Source: Inia geoffrensis (lineage: Eukaryota > Chordata > Mammalia > Artiodactyla > Iniidae). Taken from it: a stretch of DNA of 64,000 nt. Location of the stretch: contig CM070900.1 of the NCBI GenBank assembly GCA_036417435.1, positions 116,514,315 through 116,578,314 of the forward strand, in the 5' to 3' direction. Positions within the stretch are counted from its first letter, which is position 1. Each line of letters opens with the position of its first letter. Position numbers and translations under genes: made by a program. Positions 1-13,363 of this stretch are shown one piece after another. The notes under the pieces are model-generated. The model was not told the DNA's origin. It did no database searches and saw nothing but the letters and a program-made list of their open reading frames with translations.

Positions 1-3000
1 CACTAGCCTACAGCTTACAAATAACTTCCACATAATGTAGGACTCCATTTTACTTTCATAACGTGAGTATGTTTGGGTTTTTCAGGCAACAAGGAATAGA
101 AACCTAGTCAAGCTAACTTAAATTAGTATAAGGCATTACAGAATCTTTAAAACAAGCCAAATGGACACTGGATCTTACTGGATCTTACTAAGGGATGGGA
201 AAACAGTTCAAAGTACAGTGAACCCACAGAGTCTAGTATCACATTGTCACCTCAACAGCAGGAGCACGTTTCTCCCTTTGCCATGACTTCACAATTATTC
301 TCGCCTATTTTCTTACTTTAGTAAATTCTTAGTAATATTCAAGACCACCTAATAAAATATTTAAAAAATATTTTTAGTGTTTAAAGTATTTTTAAATTTA
401 ATAAAAATACTGTATAAAATATTAACTATTTTAAAAGTATAAAAATATTTTAAATGTTTTCATTACTATAGGAAGGACTGAATGTTGCATACTTTAAATA
501 ACTAAAAATAAAGATGGTACTTAACACTCACACACACACATACAAAATGTTTCACTAGTAAAAAGAAAAAATATTGAGGTTTTGTGTGTGAAACCTTTCT
601 CGTTAGCCACAAATAACTTGGCAATTTCTACCTGAGTTTCCTTACATGGTTGATGTTCAATTAAATATACAGATCTGAGATGTTATACCTTTTATTTGGT
701 CCAGAGAAAGAGGAATCGTTTAGTTATTGAACTTCAACTCTTAAAACGTCAGTTTCTAGTCTGCTTGTTGTCTTGAGTGCAAAGTGAGCGTTCTCTTAGA
801 TGAGGTGCTTTCACTTAGGAGAGACCGCTTTTTTAGAAGAGAAACCCAAAAATCTCAACCAGAATATAGAGATTTGTCAGGCACATAAAAGTCAGCAAAG
901 AAGCATTAACACCACAGTCTCCTCAGGGGGATGAGGGAAGGTACAGCCATCGTTTTACCAGCTTCCCTGACCAAGTCTACTTTTATAAAGCGTCAGTCTT
1001 GGTATCTTGAGAAAAGCAGCAACTCAAAAGGAAGTGTGTTGGAAATTTCCAAAATACAGAGAGTCTGTTTGGATACAAACAGTGAAGACAGGCTTCTATA
1101 TTTAATGATGGGGCCTGGGTTGCCTGTCTTCTGTGATCACTGGCTCTGTGTGGTACACTTTGGTGAGTTTATGATTGTGTAATCCTCTGATGAATGAAGC
1201 CCTCCCTCCCTCCAGCACTGTTTATCCTGAGCTTATGCACACAAAGACCAAAGAAAGTCGTTGACGACACGTCCAGTTTATACACTGAACCCTGCAAAGA
1301 GCCAGCTGACTCAAGTGAACCAAGAAGCTCTTGTGTCCTGAGCGTCTCTCATTCATACATTCACACACACCAATATTTACCCTGCACCTACTATGTGCCA
1401 GGCACAACAAAAGAAGAGGTTAAGTGGGGAAAAGTGAAGATGAGGGACATGGCAGTGGTAGCTAAGGAGGAAAGGGGAAAAAATAGTTTGTGTTTGTATT
1501 AATAAAAAGGGAGATTCTTTTCCTGACATCCTGTAAAAACTTGTGACTGTAACGTGTCAGTCATATTAATTAAATTCATTTCTATTTGAACCATAAGATT
1601 CTAGGGAAACGGCCCCATGTTGATGGACCCTTTATTATTCTCACTGAAATTCCCATAGTAGTTAAAAAATAAATCTATGGTAGTTCTCTGAAATAATTCA
1701 GACCTAAAGAATATACAACTCCATATATTTCAAGAGCAGAGAATAATGGAGATAATAAAATGATTTGTTGCTTTTTGTAAAAAATAAATAAATTTCATAA
1801 TTATAACTACCACTGTGTGTCCATTTTACGATTAGAAAAATAAACAAATTAAAATGAATACTTCATAGCACCTAAAGTCTAATACTTTTGACATAATCAC
1901 TAGAGAGAAGAATTGGTGGAGAATGGAAGACAAGTATTTTTTAGCAGGAGTTTGGAGGAGTTATAGATCACTTTATAGCTTTTAAAATGAAAGGGAAAAA
2001 ATTAGTAGTCTGGCCAATGGCAGACTGTTTCAATATCATTTTGTGATTTGGAACAACAGAAATAGCACTTGTTCAAAAAATGTTTTCAAGTCATGATTTC
2101 TAGAAGTCACCCCACTTATCACTATGTCAGAATATTTTTCTCCAGACCATTAGAAGCAGGTTTTGCTTCTATGCTGCTTTCAAGGATTCCAAAGGTTCAC
2201 TCACAATGTCAGACTACAATAAAATTCAGCGTAATGTGAACCATTCTGTGATATTGCCTTTCCTTATTGCCTTTCAGTTACACTGTTCTAAATGCAATAA
2301 AGGAGAAGTTGTTCTGAATTGGACAGACAGAGAAATGAGTATCATTCCCTGAGTTGAAAAATCACAGACTGTAATATGCTAACAGCTTAGAGGAGAATTT
2401 CTTATATTGATGGTTGGTTATGCATGTTTGAACATCTGAGTAACCTGAAAAGCATATAAGATTGCCTATTACACATCGTGGTGGTTTTTATTTGGTATGC
2501 ATTCCACAATAGGCAATAAAGCAGTGTCCCCGCCAGCTGCAAATGTATTGATGCGTTTTTATGGAGAGTAAACCCAAGCAGTACCATGGTCACAGAAAAG
2601 TCGAATTCATGGCCACTTACTCTGCAGAGCAGCCCCTGTGAAAATGAGGCACTTCTTTTTACATAGAGGCTTGACTCTTAGCAACAGGTCAGAGCTAGGG
2701 AAACAAGCGCTGCCCAAGATATTCTGGGGGCTGTAAACCCAGGAATGCTCTGAGAGCTGCCAGTGGGGCCCCAAATGATCCTGAGCAGTTTGCATACAAC
2801 CTTGGCACAGTACAGACCAGTCTCTCTGCATTCATTAGCCTGAGGTGAGTTTCTTGACGGGAAGGCAGGAGCACATTAAGAAGCTTAGTTTTCTATGCCT
2901 TCCGTGGACACGCAAGCAAAGCAGAAACTTGAGGGTAGCAGCACTGATCTTTGCAGGTGATGTCAGGAGCATTCCAAACATGAAAGGCAGAGTTAAAATA

Positions 3001-3999
3001 CTCAGAGTATATAATGGTTATTTTACATACGGTCATCTGTTTATTTGAAGATGAAAAGAAGGACTGTCAGGCAATTCTGGCCTATAAATACCACTAACCC
3101 CAGTCATTATTGTAAGTGTTTCCTTCACCCTCTAAGACAAAAAAAAAAAAAAAAAAAAAAGGAAAAAGCTTTAAAAAACAAAAACACTCAAAAGTAACAT
3201 TTCAAGGGTAATTATACTCATATTTTGAAGTAATTTATCTTAAGAGTATGAATGATTCCTGTCCAGCTCACATCTTGGGTCATTTCGTGCAGAATTCCCA
3301 CTAACGATCCCTTTGCCCAGTACTTAAAATAAACCCATCTATTCCTTCTCCCAGAAAGAAAATAGCAAAAATCTCAATGGTCGCAGTGAAATTATCCCCT
3401 GTGACAGAGTGAGTCATCTAAGCACTGCAGGCAAAAGCTCACTTCTTTGAAAACTTGCACCCTGTCTCCCTTCTGGGGAACCTGCACCACTGGCATATGA
3501 CTGAAAGACAAGCTGCTTGACTTCACTTTATGTACCTGGCACAGTCTGAGGAAGTTTTGTTTAAAGTTAATGTTTCTATATAAAATTATACTTTCTTGCT
3601 GACTTTCACCATGGAGTTAAGGCAGTAGACCCACAGCAAGCAGTTCGTAGTAAAACATTTTTAATTTCAGTCAAGAGTCCTAACATTTGCCTCAATGGAC
3701 ATTTCTTGTGACTTTTTCTCATACATAAGCATTAATTCTGCAAAATAGCAGAGCTTATTCTGTGTGCTTATTATAACAAAAGTAAATATCCACAATTTCT
3801 TATCTCTTTGACAGTCTTCCTTCAATATCATGAAGTCACACTGACTACAGCAATTTTATAGTTATTTAGTAAATGCTCATTTGTTAGAAAATCATTATGA
3901 AGATTTTATTGATTAGAATCCACCAGTCTTACCAGCAATTTTACACATAATGTATTCATTTAGTAACACCTTCTTTTTCTCTTCCATTCTACTCCAATT
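1..3999. other. AT-rich flank, no gene seen
   Basis: No recognisable exon or RNA gene. There are a short (CA)n run near 530, an old L2/MIR-like scrap near 1,335-1,410 (CCTGCACCTACTATGTGCCA), and a poly(A) run at 3,139. Frames of up to 102 codons (1,194-1,502) have no recognisable domain. Confidence 0.6.
3139..3161. repeat. Poly(A) run
   Basis: About 22 A residues without a recognisable retro-element or gene copy upstream; possibly the tail of a decayed element. Confidence 0.8.
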
Positions 4000-4013
4000 A
4001 TTAAATTTTTTAA

Positions 4014-4335
4014 TATAAATTTATTTATTTATTCATTTATTTATTTATCTTTGGCTGCGTTGGGTCTTCGTTGCTGTGCGTGGGCTTTCTTTAGTTGCGG
4101 CGAGCGGGGGCTACTCTTCATTGCAGAGCATGGGCTCTAGGCTCGCGGGCTTCAGTAGTTGTGGCTCACAGCTTCAGTAGTTGTGGCTCGCGGGCTCTAG
4201 AGTGCAGGCTCAGTAGCTGTGGCACACGGGCTTAGGTGCTCCTCAGCATGTGGGATCTTCCCGGGCCAGGGCTCGAACTTGTGTCCCCTGCATTGGCAGG
4301 TGGACTCTTAACCACTGTGCCACCAGGGAAGCCCT
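4014..4335 (-). mobile_element. CHR-1-type SINE
   Basis: A tRNA-derived cetacean/cetartiodactyl SINE in reverse orientation: TTTATTTATT tail first, then TTGGCTGCGTTGGGTCTTCG, ending with CCACCAGGGAAGCCC, the reverse of the conserved head GGGCTTCCCTGGTGG. It has the long form, about 320 bp, with the extra 3' GCAACGAAGA-like block. It is flanked by ATTAAATTTTT-type duplications near 4,000 and 4,336. Confidence 0.9.
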
Positions 4336-4557
4336 ATTAAATTTTTAAGAGATGCAAGTTTCATGATTTCTATTTGTACCTCAAATCTGATGAATTGATT
4401 TCTTAAGTCACATCCTTTTAATTTAAATAAATAAAAAAAGCATAACAAAATACCTACTATTGATGACACATTTTACTTCATGTCAATGAAATTAATAACT
4501 TTTATAAAGTCAACCCATTTTTTCTGGAAAGTTTTCAAAAATTAAAAAAAATTCTTC

Positions 4558-4763
4558 GGGCTTCCCTGGTGGCGCAGTGGTTGAGAGTCCGCCTGCCAAT
4601 GCAGGGAACGCGGGTTGGTGCCCCGGTCCGGGAAGATCCCACATGCCGCGGAGCGGCTGGGCCCGTGAGCCATGGCCGCTGAGCCTGCGCGTCCAGAGCC
4701 TGTGCTCCGCAACGGGAGAGGCCACAACAGTGAGAGGCCCGCATACCACACACACACACACAC
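4558..4763 (+). mobile_element. CHR-2-type SINE
   Basis: The head GGGCTTCCCTGGTGGCGCAG, box-B-like segment and CCGGGAAGATCCCACATGCC are all present. The usual polyA tail is replaced by a short (CA)n run. It is flanked by AAAATTCTTC duplications (left copy ending 4,557, right copy 4,764-4,773). Open frames on both strands here recur in the other CHR-2 copies and are repeat artefacts. Confidence 0.92.
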
Positions 4764-4773
4764 AAAATTCTTC

Positions 4774-7700
4774 ATCTTAAATATTGAATTTCCATTTTTC
4801 TAAAAGTTTATTGCAAGTTTCCCAGCCAACAGAGAAATTCTGAGTTACTCTAACATAAAAATATATATATCTACCAATATTCACAAGGTTCTTTAAAATT
4901 AAAAATCTCCAGTCTGCCTAGCTCTAGGCAATGTATTTACTGACACAGATTTTAAGAAACACAACAGGAAACCATCAGTGAGTGTATTATAAACCCCTCT
5001 TAAAGGTACCAGTACTTCCTATCATCTGTAAAAATTTAGAAATACAATAGAGAGAAAGGCAAGAAAATCTATGTACAATGCCATATGCTGAGACAAATAC
5101 AGTTAGAAATCTTAGACTCATGCCAAAAATTTACTGAATGGTTATCTTGGTGGGATCAGCTCCCTCCATCAAGAATGTGCCCAAACTGACAACCTCAGAG
5201 AGATAAGCCACCACCTCGGCACCACTGCCCAGTGAGAACCAGAACCAAACATCCTGAGAAATTCCCAAAGGCAAAAATACAAAGAAAGATCATAGGAAGC
5301 GAGGGCTGAAGGGAACTTTAGGGTCACTGGTAGGGAAATCAGCTATTTTCATGGAATGAGATAAGAGTTGAAAAAACCATAACATTTTTATAATTAAAAA
5401 GTTAATGAATATATAAGTTCAAATAAAGTACTCTGAAAATATAGGTCCTTTAAAACAATCGGAAATAGCTCCAGCATGATTCAGTAGATTAATTATATAA
5501 CTAGGGTTTAACGATTCTTCTAACTTAGATAAAATGAATAATAGGCAAATTCAGAGCTTCCAGCTCCTACTTTTAAAACCTCTCTACACCTTTTGTTGTC
5601 TCTTCCAGGCAACACCTCTGTATCCTATTTCCTTAGGCCTATATTCACCAAACTGATCAATGATCCAATTAAACTGTTAACTGTAGCAGTTTAGCATGTT
5701 AATCCTGCACCAGGTATTTCCACTGAAGACTACAAGCTCTCAAGATCCCAAGAAATGACCAGAAGAATTTTAAACAGTTGACAAACAATGAGAATAATGT
5801 TTAGTTCACAAAGGCCTTCAAATTTGTCCTCAGGGGCAGCCATCTAGTCACACACCTGTGACAGTCCTGATGGTGGAAGCTACTGGATTATAGCGATGAT
5901 GTTTGCAACCAAGATGAATGGGAGAGTTTTGTTAGAATTACTCAATTATTAATTGTTCACTTTGTAGAACTGCTAAATAATACTAAATACCACTCAGGAA
6001 AAGAAAAAATGTTTCTCTACAACATTTTCATGATGCAATTTGCTGGGAATGGGAAAAGAGATTGATGGGAAGTATGCCTTCCCTCAAGAACATACGCATC
6101 TTACTAATTAAGCCATGTGTTGTAATTTTATCTAAGCAAGCAGGAATGCACATAAAAGCGCCTAAATTGTACCATAAGAACTTGATCTAAAACACAAGCG
6201 TGGAATAACATAACAATAGTAAATTATCACTAAGTGGAAGGTAGTAACACTAGTAGTTCAAAATTCATAGTCAGCAAAGCAGTGCTACACAAATGAAAGC
6301 CCCAGGCATGTGCTTCACTTGGGTGGCATAGTGGTACAGAATCACACATCCACACTGAAGAATTCTGTCTGTGAGGTTTATAACGGCCAGCGAGGCAAGC
6401 AAAGAAACTCACAACATGGCAGTTTTTAGAGGAGAATTATCCTTTGGATAGGGGAGATTGTATCCATGTAGTCCATGGCCTAATGGACAATACTGCTGTG
6501 AAAATTCCACGGTTTCTGCAACAATCTTTACCCGCTCCCCTGAGCTTCTTAAAGCCATTGCCGCTGTGTACATCTCATTGGAGATTTCCAGTGAGTCAGC
6601 TACAAAATCCAGAGCTGCTTAAACGTTATCACCACGAACTTCCGTAGTCAAGTTGTTCAGAATTAGTCAACAGTGGAAGGCCATGTCCCGAGACCAGACA
6701 GACCACTGGTCTAGCAAGACAGGTAGTGGAGGCATCTAAGGAGCAGGTACACTAAGAAGTCAGGTGAAGACTGGGCACATGCTGGGAGCGCCGTGAAGAA
6801 CTAGCAAGAACTACAGGAATTCAGAAGCAGAAGTTTTTATATGGTTGGGGTGGGGTCACGTAGGGTGGGCGGGGCAGGGGGTTGGTAGTGAAGTACCCAG
6901 ATGTTTAGATCATAGATTGATCCTGGGCTTGAATGTGTGCTCGACTCTAAAGGCCCACACTAAGGTTCTGGAAAATTGAATGGTGTCTATTTAACCAAGC
7001 AGAAACAGGGCAAAAGACCTTAGAACAGAAAGGGATAAACAGGTAGGTGAGAGAGTAGTGAAGGAGGCCGGGAAACAGGATTGGCCCTCTACAGAGGTGA
7101 GGCTAGATTAGCTAGAACTATGCTGAAACGTCCCACAGGTAATTAAGTCTTTTCATCGTCTACTTTTTAAATATTGCCTTCTCGAACATTCCAGAATCAG
7201 GTTATCAGCTGGCATTTCTCATTTCTTTCATTTACCTGAAGTACAAGTCCCATAATCCCAATTTTAGTAACTTGTCCCTTCCAGTCTCCTAAAGGCACGG
7301 AAACAAATGGAACGCTCATTAGAACTGTAACATAAGAATGAGTAGGCTCTGCCTGGGTGGAAGAATGAAGAGCTCTTCTACCATGGCTGACATTGTGGAC
7401 TTACTTCCTTTGCATTTCTATGCCCTTTTGATTATTTCTTAATTCCTAGCTATGGTCTTAATGTTTAAAATTGACCAGTTATCACGTGAGGTATTAGTAT
7501 TTCAGGCTTTACAGTTAATTTTCTCTACCAACTTTAGTTCTGAACTGTAGTAAATACTTTTAAAAATGGTGGACAGGTGGTTGTTACTTCTTTACGAGTT
7601 GCACTGTATCTAAATTAGCTCTTCTGTATGAAGTGTTACGCTAAAAGCAATGATGAACTGCACATGAAAATAAGCACATTATTTAAGGTAAATGAACCCG

Positions 7701-7849
7701 GTACGGGCTCTTGAATGTCAATTATATGCATGGAGAGTGTTTCGTTTGTAGATAGATTTCCCAACATGTCTGGTATATGAGAGATTCTGACGATAGGTGA
7801 ACTCTCACTAACGATCAGAGGCTGAGGCACAAATAATGCCAAAAGCTAC
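4774..7849. other. AT-rich flank, no gene seen
   Basis: Nothing recognisable apart from the G-rich motif at 6,847-6,881. Short frames are unremarkable. Confidence 0.6.
6863..6881 (+). other. G-quadruplex-forming motif
   Basis: GGGTGGGCGGGGCAGGGGG has four G-runs of at least three with loops of 1, 1 and 2 nt, a textbook intramolecular G4 motif; a further GGGGTGGGG lies just upstream at 6,847. It sits in AT-rich DNA with no promoter or CpG island near it. The role is unknown. Confidence 0.7.
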
Positions 7850-8340
7850 ATCACCATCAACAAATATTTATACGGCATCTACCATAGCCCATATACTATG
7901 CAAGGTCAAAGGAATATAAAAATGGATATGATATCATCCTTATGTTCAAAAGGCTCACAGTCTAGCCTGAGGGATAAAGATATTTTCAAGTCCTCTATGG
8001 TGTGATACAGTATGAATAAATGCCAAAATAGGCACAAAGGAGACGACCTACTGACTTTCTTGGATGGTGAGAGAAAGTTTCACCAAGGAGATGTCATTTG
8101 AACCCTATCTTGAAAGAGTGAATACATGTTCCAAAGGTGGATAAAACTGACATGGTTTCCTGGCAAGAGACATTCCAGATATGGTCAGAACATGGTAATG
8201 TTTAGTCATTCTTAGCTTGGGTGCAGCTATGAAGAAGCAATGTAGAAGAGTCTGAGAAGTGGAAGTGCACGAAGTCTTTCTGTGCCAAACGGAGGAATCT
8301 AGCCTTTATCCTGGGGGTGATAGCAGGTCATGGTATCTTT
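7850..8340. mobile_element. Ancient mammal-wide repeat (family unassigned)
   Basis: AACAAATATTTATACGGCAT, GGCTCACAGTCTAGCCTGAG, GTTTCACCAAGGAGATGTCA, GACATTCCAGATATGGTCAG and CTAGCCTTTATCCTGGGGGT follow the order of a common old interspersed repeat that starts with a TTATTGAGCACCTACT-type end. The family is not named because I cannot search a library. Confidence 0.45.
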
Positions 8341-9783
8341 TTAGATCATAATTGATAATCCGTCAAAAACACAAAACATACATTCTTAAATTCTGTGATG
8401 TATTTAGTTACCCTCTACCCTCACCCCATTTACAAGTCTTTGCATATTACCACTCCCCAGAAATACAGCCTGAGCAGAGTGGCCCTGGGTCTCTTTTGGA
8501 GGATCTGGGCCCTGGAGAGAAAGCCTCGCCAGTCCTCAGGTGGCCATTTATTTTCAACCTAAGTTCACCCCCAAACCCTGGCTAATATTTTGCAGTATAC
8601 CCAAAAGACATAGAATCCAACCCACCAGTAAAATATTTCCGGACGCTAGAAATGTTCAGTAAAAGGGATTTCATCTTGCACGCCCCAGAAAAACACAATA
8701 AAACTTTCATACAAGTATTTATAGCATGATTGATAACATCACTTTTGTCTCATGAAATTCTCAGTATCATGAGAAAGTTCAAAAGCAAATGAGAAGCAGT
8801 CACATCCTCCTTCATCCACAAGTAAAATCCAGTCACCTTGCAAAGAGTAGTTTTATGGCCTTCAGGAGTGATAGGGTAAGGAGAAATGCAATTGTTTGAG
8901 CTACTTACATGATATATTTCTGATATCTCACAGAAGTCCCTAAAGAACAACTTATCTTCACTTCTCTCCTGCTATAGCTATTGTGTCAGGACATGAACTC
9001 AAAATGTGTACTGAAGAATATGATCGTAAGTGTTCACTCAGAGAAAGGAATTTCTATTTATACTGTATGCACAAGTAACGGGTTTATTTTCCTCACACTT
9101 TGCTTTTGTCTTTCAATAACATATCTATAAGTGGATTGAACCAAAGCCTTGGGAACATATTGGCAGTGAGAAGATCTGAGTTCCAGACAGATTATGCACT
9201 TCTGGACTTACACACAAAATCAAAATTAAGGAAGAGGCTAAGACCAGAACTTCATAAATCTCATAAATGAGATACCATTATTCAAGTACAAAAAGTCATC
9301 ATCAATATAATTCTAATGAAATTTTACAAAATAAAAAATTGTGAAAATGAAAATCTGCAGGAAAATAAGGGCATGTCCATGTTTTGCCTGCCTGCATGCC
9401 CTCCTCTATTGATGCACATTTTGCTTCTCTTTATTTACTCATCTCCTTTTTTATAAACCACTCATTTTTTTTTTTTTTTTTTTTATCAGTTGTTTAATCA
9501 GAGGAGCTAAACACTCTATGGGAAACTTCTCCTTTCTTATCCCTTGGCTACGTGAAAATAAAGATGCTAGCTGTGGCAAATTTTTCACAAGGATTTCTGC
9601 TTCCTAAAATGTTTAATTGACAACAGAAACAAGACGGGTATTAAAGGTTACCACAATTATATTGATTTTCATTTTGTTTCCATTAGCAACTTTTTGTTAA
9701 CTTTTCAAATTATGCATTGTTACCTTGACCCATTTTGTAGATGCCTCAATGGAGCTGAAAGGCAGTAATTTGGGGCTTAAAAT
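8341..9783. other. AT-rich flank, no gene seen
   Basis: Contains a T run at about 9,466-9,484. No exon, RNA gene or well-preserved repeat recognised. Confidence 0.6.
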
Positions 9784-9963
9784 TTGAACTTTCAATTGTT
9801 ATATTTTTAGTACAACCTAAAGGTGTTCACGGGAAAACGTGGATCTAGATTAGAAAATACACACGTGTTATGAAAGCCACTACCCTTTCTAGTTGAAGTC
9901 TCTTTTCGTCCTTAATTTTTCCTAAAATAATTTTTTCACTATTTTTAGCTAATAACTCGCTCA
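9784..9963 (+). repeat. Copy 1 of a diverged direct duplication
   Basis: Shares an ordered ~180-bp block with 13,364-13,545, including the identical string TAGTACAACCTAAAGGTGTT and matching segments such as CCCTTTCTAGTT and GTCTCTTTTC. Identity by eye is about 80%. I do not recognise the unit as a named repeat family. Confidence 0.75.
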
Positions 9964-11049
9964 GTTAATTGGATGAATTTTAATGGTGAGTTTTTAAATG
10001 GTGTCCCTTTGCTAGTTACAAGAATGAAAATATTTTAAAATTATGTATGTTAATTTAACACTGCAATATAAATGTATACCTTTTTTTTTTTTTAACTTAT
10101 AGCACAAAGATTTTAGACACTGTAAATGGTATTCCGATTCCTACCAGAAATTGTTGAGATTCAGGAATCATGAACCATGCCTAAGTTCTTGGAAACTATG
10201 TGTCTGCTATGGTGGCTGTTGGCTCCTGTGAATGGAAAAAAGTGCCACAGAGAATTTCAACCAACATGAAGCAACTGTTCCAAAGAATGTGGCTTAAGAT
10301 TTTCAAAGACCAGTCAGACAGTTAAAGCATGCAGCTGTACTAGAAGGTGACCAAGAATAAGAATAGATGAATCAAATAACAAATGCATTACGAGCCAGGT
10401 CTGAATTGCCAAGACTAAGTTAAGTTTTGTATTTTTACCTGAAGAGCATTCACATTTCAAAAGAAACTGAGTTAAAATAATATAAACAGACGTAGAGTAA
10501 ATTTCAAAAATGAGCAGTGGTAAACAAAATGGTAAATAAATCATGTCCAAAGTCAAAAGTTATCTTGACAATGGGAAATACCTAAATCCTATATGTTCTT
10601 TTGAGGATAGCATACATGGCCATTTTAAATCACACTGAAATTCAATTACAAAATTCTCCCAGAATAAATTAGCCTCCAAAAATCAAACATTTTCAGAGAG
10701 CCTATAAAAAAAAGATAAGTGTGAAGTGTAGGCCTTCTGTGGAATCACCAAAATCTCTCAGCACTTTATTCTTTCTAAAAAGTTTCCTGCCGAAATATAA
10801 TTTAGAGAACATGCAGAAAATAAATGTAAGATGGGCCAAAAAAGTATGAGGCCTGAGACTACAATGACAATTTAGAGAATATAAATGTTATTACACGTCA
10901 ACCCATCTCTTCTTGGTGAACACAACTCATTATTTCTGAAGGAAATCAGGCTTGACCAACGCCATTGTGAATTACTTTATGTAAATTAAATATGCCACTT
11001 CTATAGAAAACTTTAGGTCAGCAGCAGATGTTGGTAAATTCCTACAGAA
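9964..11049. other. AT-rich flank, no gene seen
   Basis: Contains a T run at about 10,080-10,094. Possibly includes decayed upstream parts of the hAT element whose C-terminal remnant follows, but no protein match is visible. Confidence 0.5.
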
Positions 11050-11265
11050 ATGCATGCCCAGAGAATGTTTTTTTTTTTAAATGGCAGAAATCTGCTAGCT
11101 ATTCTTGCCTTATCTGCAACAGCTGAGCAATCTTTCAGTGCCACGCGGAGACGGAAAACTTGGCTCAGACATAGCGTGGACAAGCTTGCCTTAATCACAT
11201 TGCTCTTTTACATGTGCACAAGGACATCAACATTGACAGTACAGAGTAAAGCAGCCATTTGCTGA
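11050..11265 (+). pseudogene. hAT transposase C-terminal remnant
   Basis: The + strand frame reads LLAILALSATAEQSFSATRR followed by KTWLR and KLALITLL. This fits the C-terminal dimerisation region of hAT transposases, with the pattern L..L...(A)(T)AE.(S)FS..RR.KT.LR....RL..L.LL. Only this end is visible; no catalytic region or BED finger is recognisable upstream, and an A/T run interrupts the frame before it. It is most likely a fossil Charlie/hAT element, or less likely a retrocopy of a domesticated hAT gene. It would not encode a working enzyme. Confidence 0.55.
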
Positions 11266-12420
11266 AAACAACTGTCAACGTTGTCAAGTTTTTGGAACCT
11301 CTTATAATGTGATTTGTATGACAAATCTTGTGGCATTTTGTTTGTCAGCAACAGTAGTGAATTTCCATGTATCTGGGAAGGCAGGAGAGCTGTTCAGAAG
11401 TGGATTCGGTTTCTTTACACAGACTGCGTTAAGGGAAAACAGTTATTAATTTTAAAATGACAGATTTCAAATAGATCTAGAATTTTTAAAGTGGAATTTC
11501 ATTTAAAAAAATCACAGAAGTCTCTTTTCCCCCTTCCGCTCAAACCTTGAAAAATTGCAAGAGTCGTTCAATTTTCTTTCATTGCACTCCAGGTTTTGAA
11601 AACTGTTACTGTAAAAATATTAATGTTTTCTGAGGCGGGAATCTGTAGCAGTAATTACTGGGGTGTGTTCTAAGTGACAACAGTGGGTTCGGTCCTTTCC
11701 TCTGGAACTAGGTGTGCACTGCCATGCAGCTCATGAAATCGGATGTAACAAGTTATAACTAACCGAGCGCACTCCAGTGTTACTGAACGACGTGCCTATT
11801 AAGAGACGATTACAGAGATCTTATGGTTCATTAGTTTTTCAACATTTCCTTTATTCCTGCTCTGAGCTGCATTTTTCATACAGCTCTTTCTTCATGTGTT
11901 TCACACGTTTGTCCTCAGCCAAGGTCCTCCCCGGTGTGGGTGGAATTCACTTGGACAGGCCATATGACAGACGGCGTACCCTCCTCCCTGCACCTGCCAT
12001 AAAATGCCCTTGGGTGCCTGAGACCAACGTACCCACCCAGCCAGGAAAATCTCAGGTTCTGCACATCTACACTACTTATGTTCCTTTAGAAGAGATCTGA
12101 CAAAATCTAACGAGAGAATCTTTTGTATGCTTCTTCTCATGTGGGTCTATCTGGTTAGAGAATTCCAGAAAAGATATTCTCTCCCCCGTTATGATTCTTT
12201 TCCCCTCTCCTCAAAATATGCGGAACGTATTGCCTAGAATCACCTCTGTAAATATTAGGTACTCAATGGTTTTTTAACTGAATTGAAATGAGAAATAAAA
12301 CTGAGACACAGTTGGAGAATGAATGCTTCAAACTCCATGATACCCAGTTCGCCCTCCTTTTTCTCTTCCCTTTATTTTTCTGGACGAGTACTGGGTGAGG
12401 TGCCAAGGGTAGCAACAGGA
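11266..12420. other. Flank, no gene seen
   Basis: The 107-codon frame at 11,777-12,100 shows no domain. An L2-like end scrap (TTAGGTACTCAATGG) lies near 12,255. Confidence 0.5.
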
Positions 12421-12705
12421 ATGTAATGCAAGCCATAGATGCAAGTCACATAGGTAATTTAAATTTTCCCAGTAGCCATATCAAAAAATAAATAGAAACA
12501 GATGAATTAATTTTAATAATATTGTTATCTAACCCAATATATCCATAATGTTATGTAAAATATTCCTGTTTATTTGCAGTAGTTTTTTGAAATCTAGTGT
12601 GTATTTTATACGTACAGCACATCTCAAATCGGACCAGGCACCTTTCAAGTGCTCAACAGCCGCAGCAGCTAGTGGCTACCATGTTGGACAACAGAGTTCT
12701 AAAGA
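12421..12705 (+). mobile_element. Non-autonomous DNA transposon fragment (hAT/MER-like)
   Basis: Recognised from TAACCCAATATATCC, GCACATCTCAAATCGGAC and CTTTCAAGTGCTCAA, ending in GGCTACCATGTTGGACA. This is a common mammal-wide non-autonomous DNA element whose ends read 'chance-of-being-CCAATAG..TATTGGACA'. I cannot name the subfamily with certainty. Confidence 0.6.
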
Positions 12706-13363
12706 CCTCAGTTCTAGCAGTACTATTTTGTCCACTTGCTTATGTGACTTCAGGTAAGTCTCTTTTCTATTGGGTCTCATTTTCTCCATCTCTTAAAAGG
12801 GCTTTAGTAATTTCTGTCCTACTTTATCTGCAGGTAGTTTGTGATGAACACATGGAAGAACACATTTAAAAGTATTTTGAAAGCTAGAAAGTTCTCTCAA
12901 GTTTTAAAGTTTTGTTGCTACTTCCTCTTTCATTCCCTAGAAATCCCTCACTCTTCCCTTTTTTCTTTTTTCTTTCTTTTTTTTTACTGGCTGCTAGTTA
13001 AAAATCATATATGATAAGCCTTGATGTGTTTTATGGTTTAAAAAACTATTGTCAAATGCTTAAAGTGTCAGTCTTTCCCCTCCCAATAGCAGTTTACCTT
13101 CATGAAATCCCAAACTTACGATAATACCAATAGCTTGCCTTTTCTATGATGATCACTATTTCTAAAAGACACTTACATTCCCTGGTTCTGGTACCCTTCT
13201 TCCATCTTCTAGCTGGGCTTTGATACTTCCAGACTAGAGTTTAGCTGAGTGTCAAAGATAATATAGAGGTAAAAAGGTAGGACGCCCATACCAAGATTTA
13301 TTTTAAACACCCAGCTTATTCTCTATTTATAAAAACAGTTAAGATTGAAAATTATACATGCAG
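12706..13363. other. Flank, no gene seen
   Basis: AT-rich with a CTTTTTTC-type pyrimidine stretch near 12,955-12,985; nothing recognised. Confidence 0.5.

Noticed and set aside
4510..4780. Recurrent short frames seen in each CHR-2 SINE
   Set aside because: The same peptide pattern (for example GGAVVESPPADAG) appears at every CHR-2 copy, so it is repeat sequence read as protein.
4963..4976. FOX:ETS-like composite motif (ACAACAGGAAAC)
   Set aside because: A single short motif nearly 49 kb from the promoter, with no cluster or conservation information.
9939..9948. MEF2-consensus match CTATTTTTAG (and a similar one at 61,000-61,009)
   Set aside because: AT-rich DNA gives such matches by chance; the first lies in an old duplication and is lost in the other copy.
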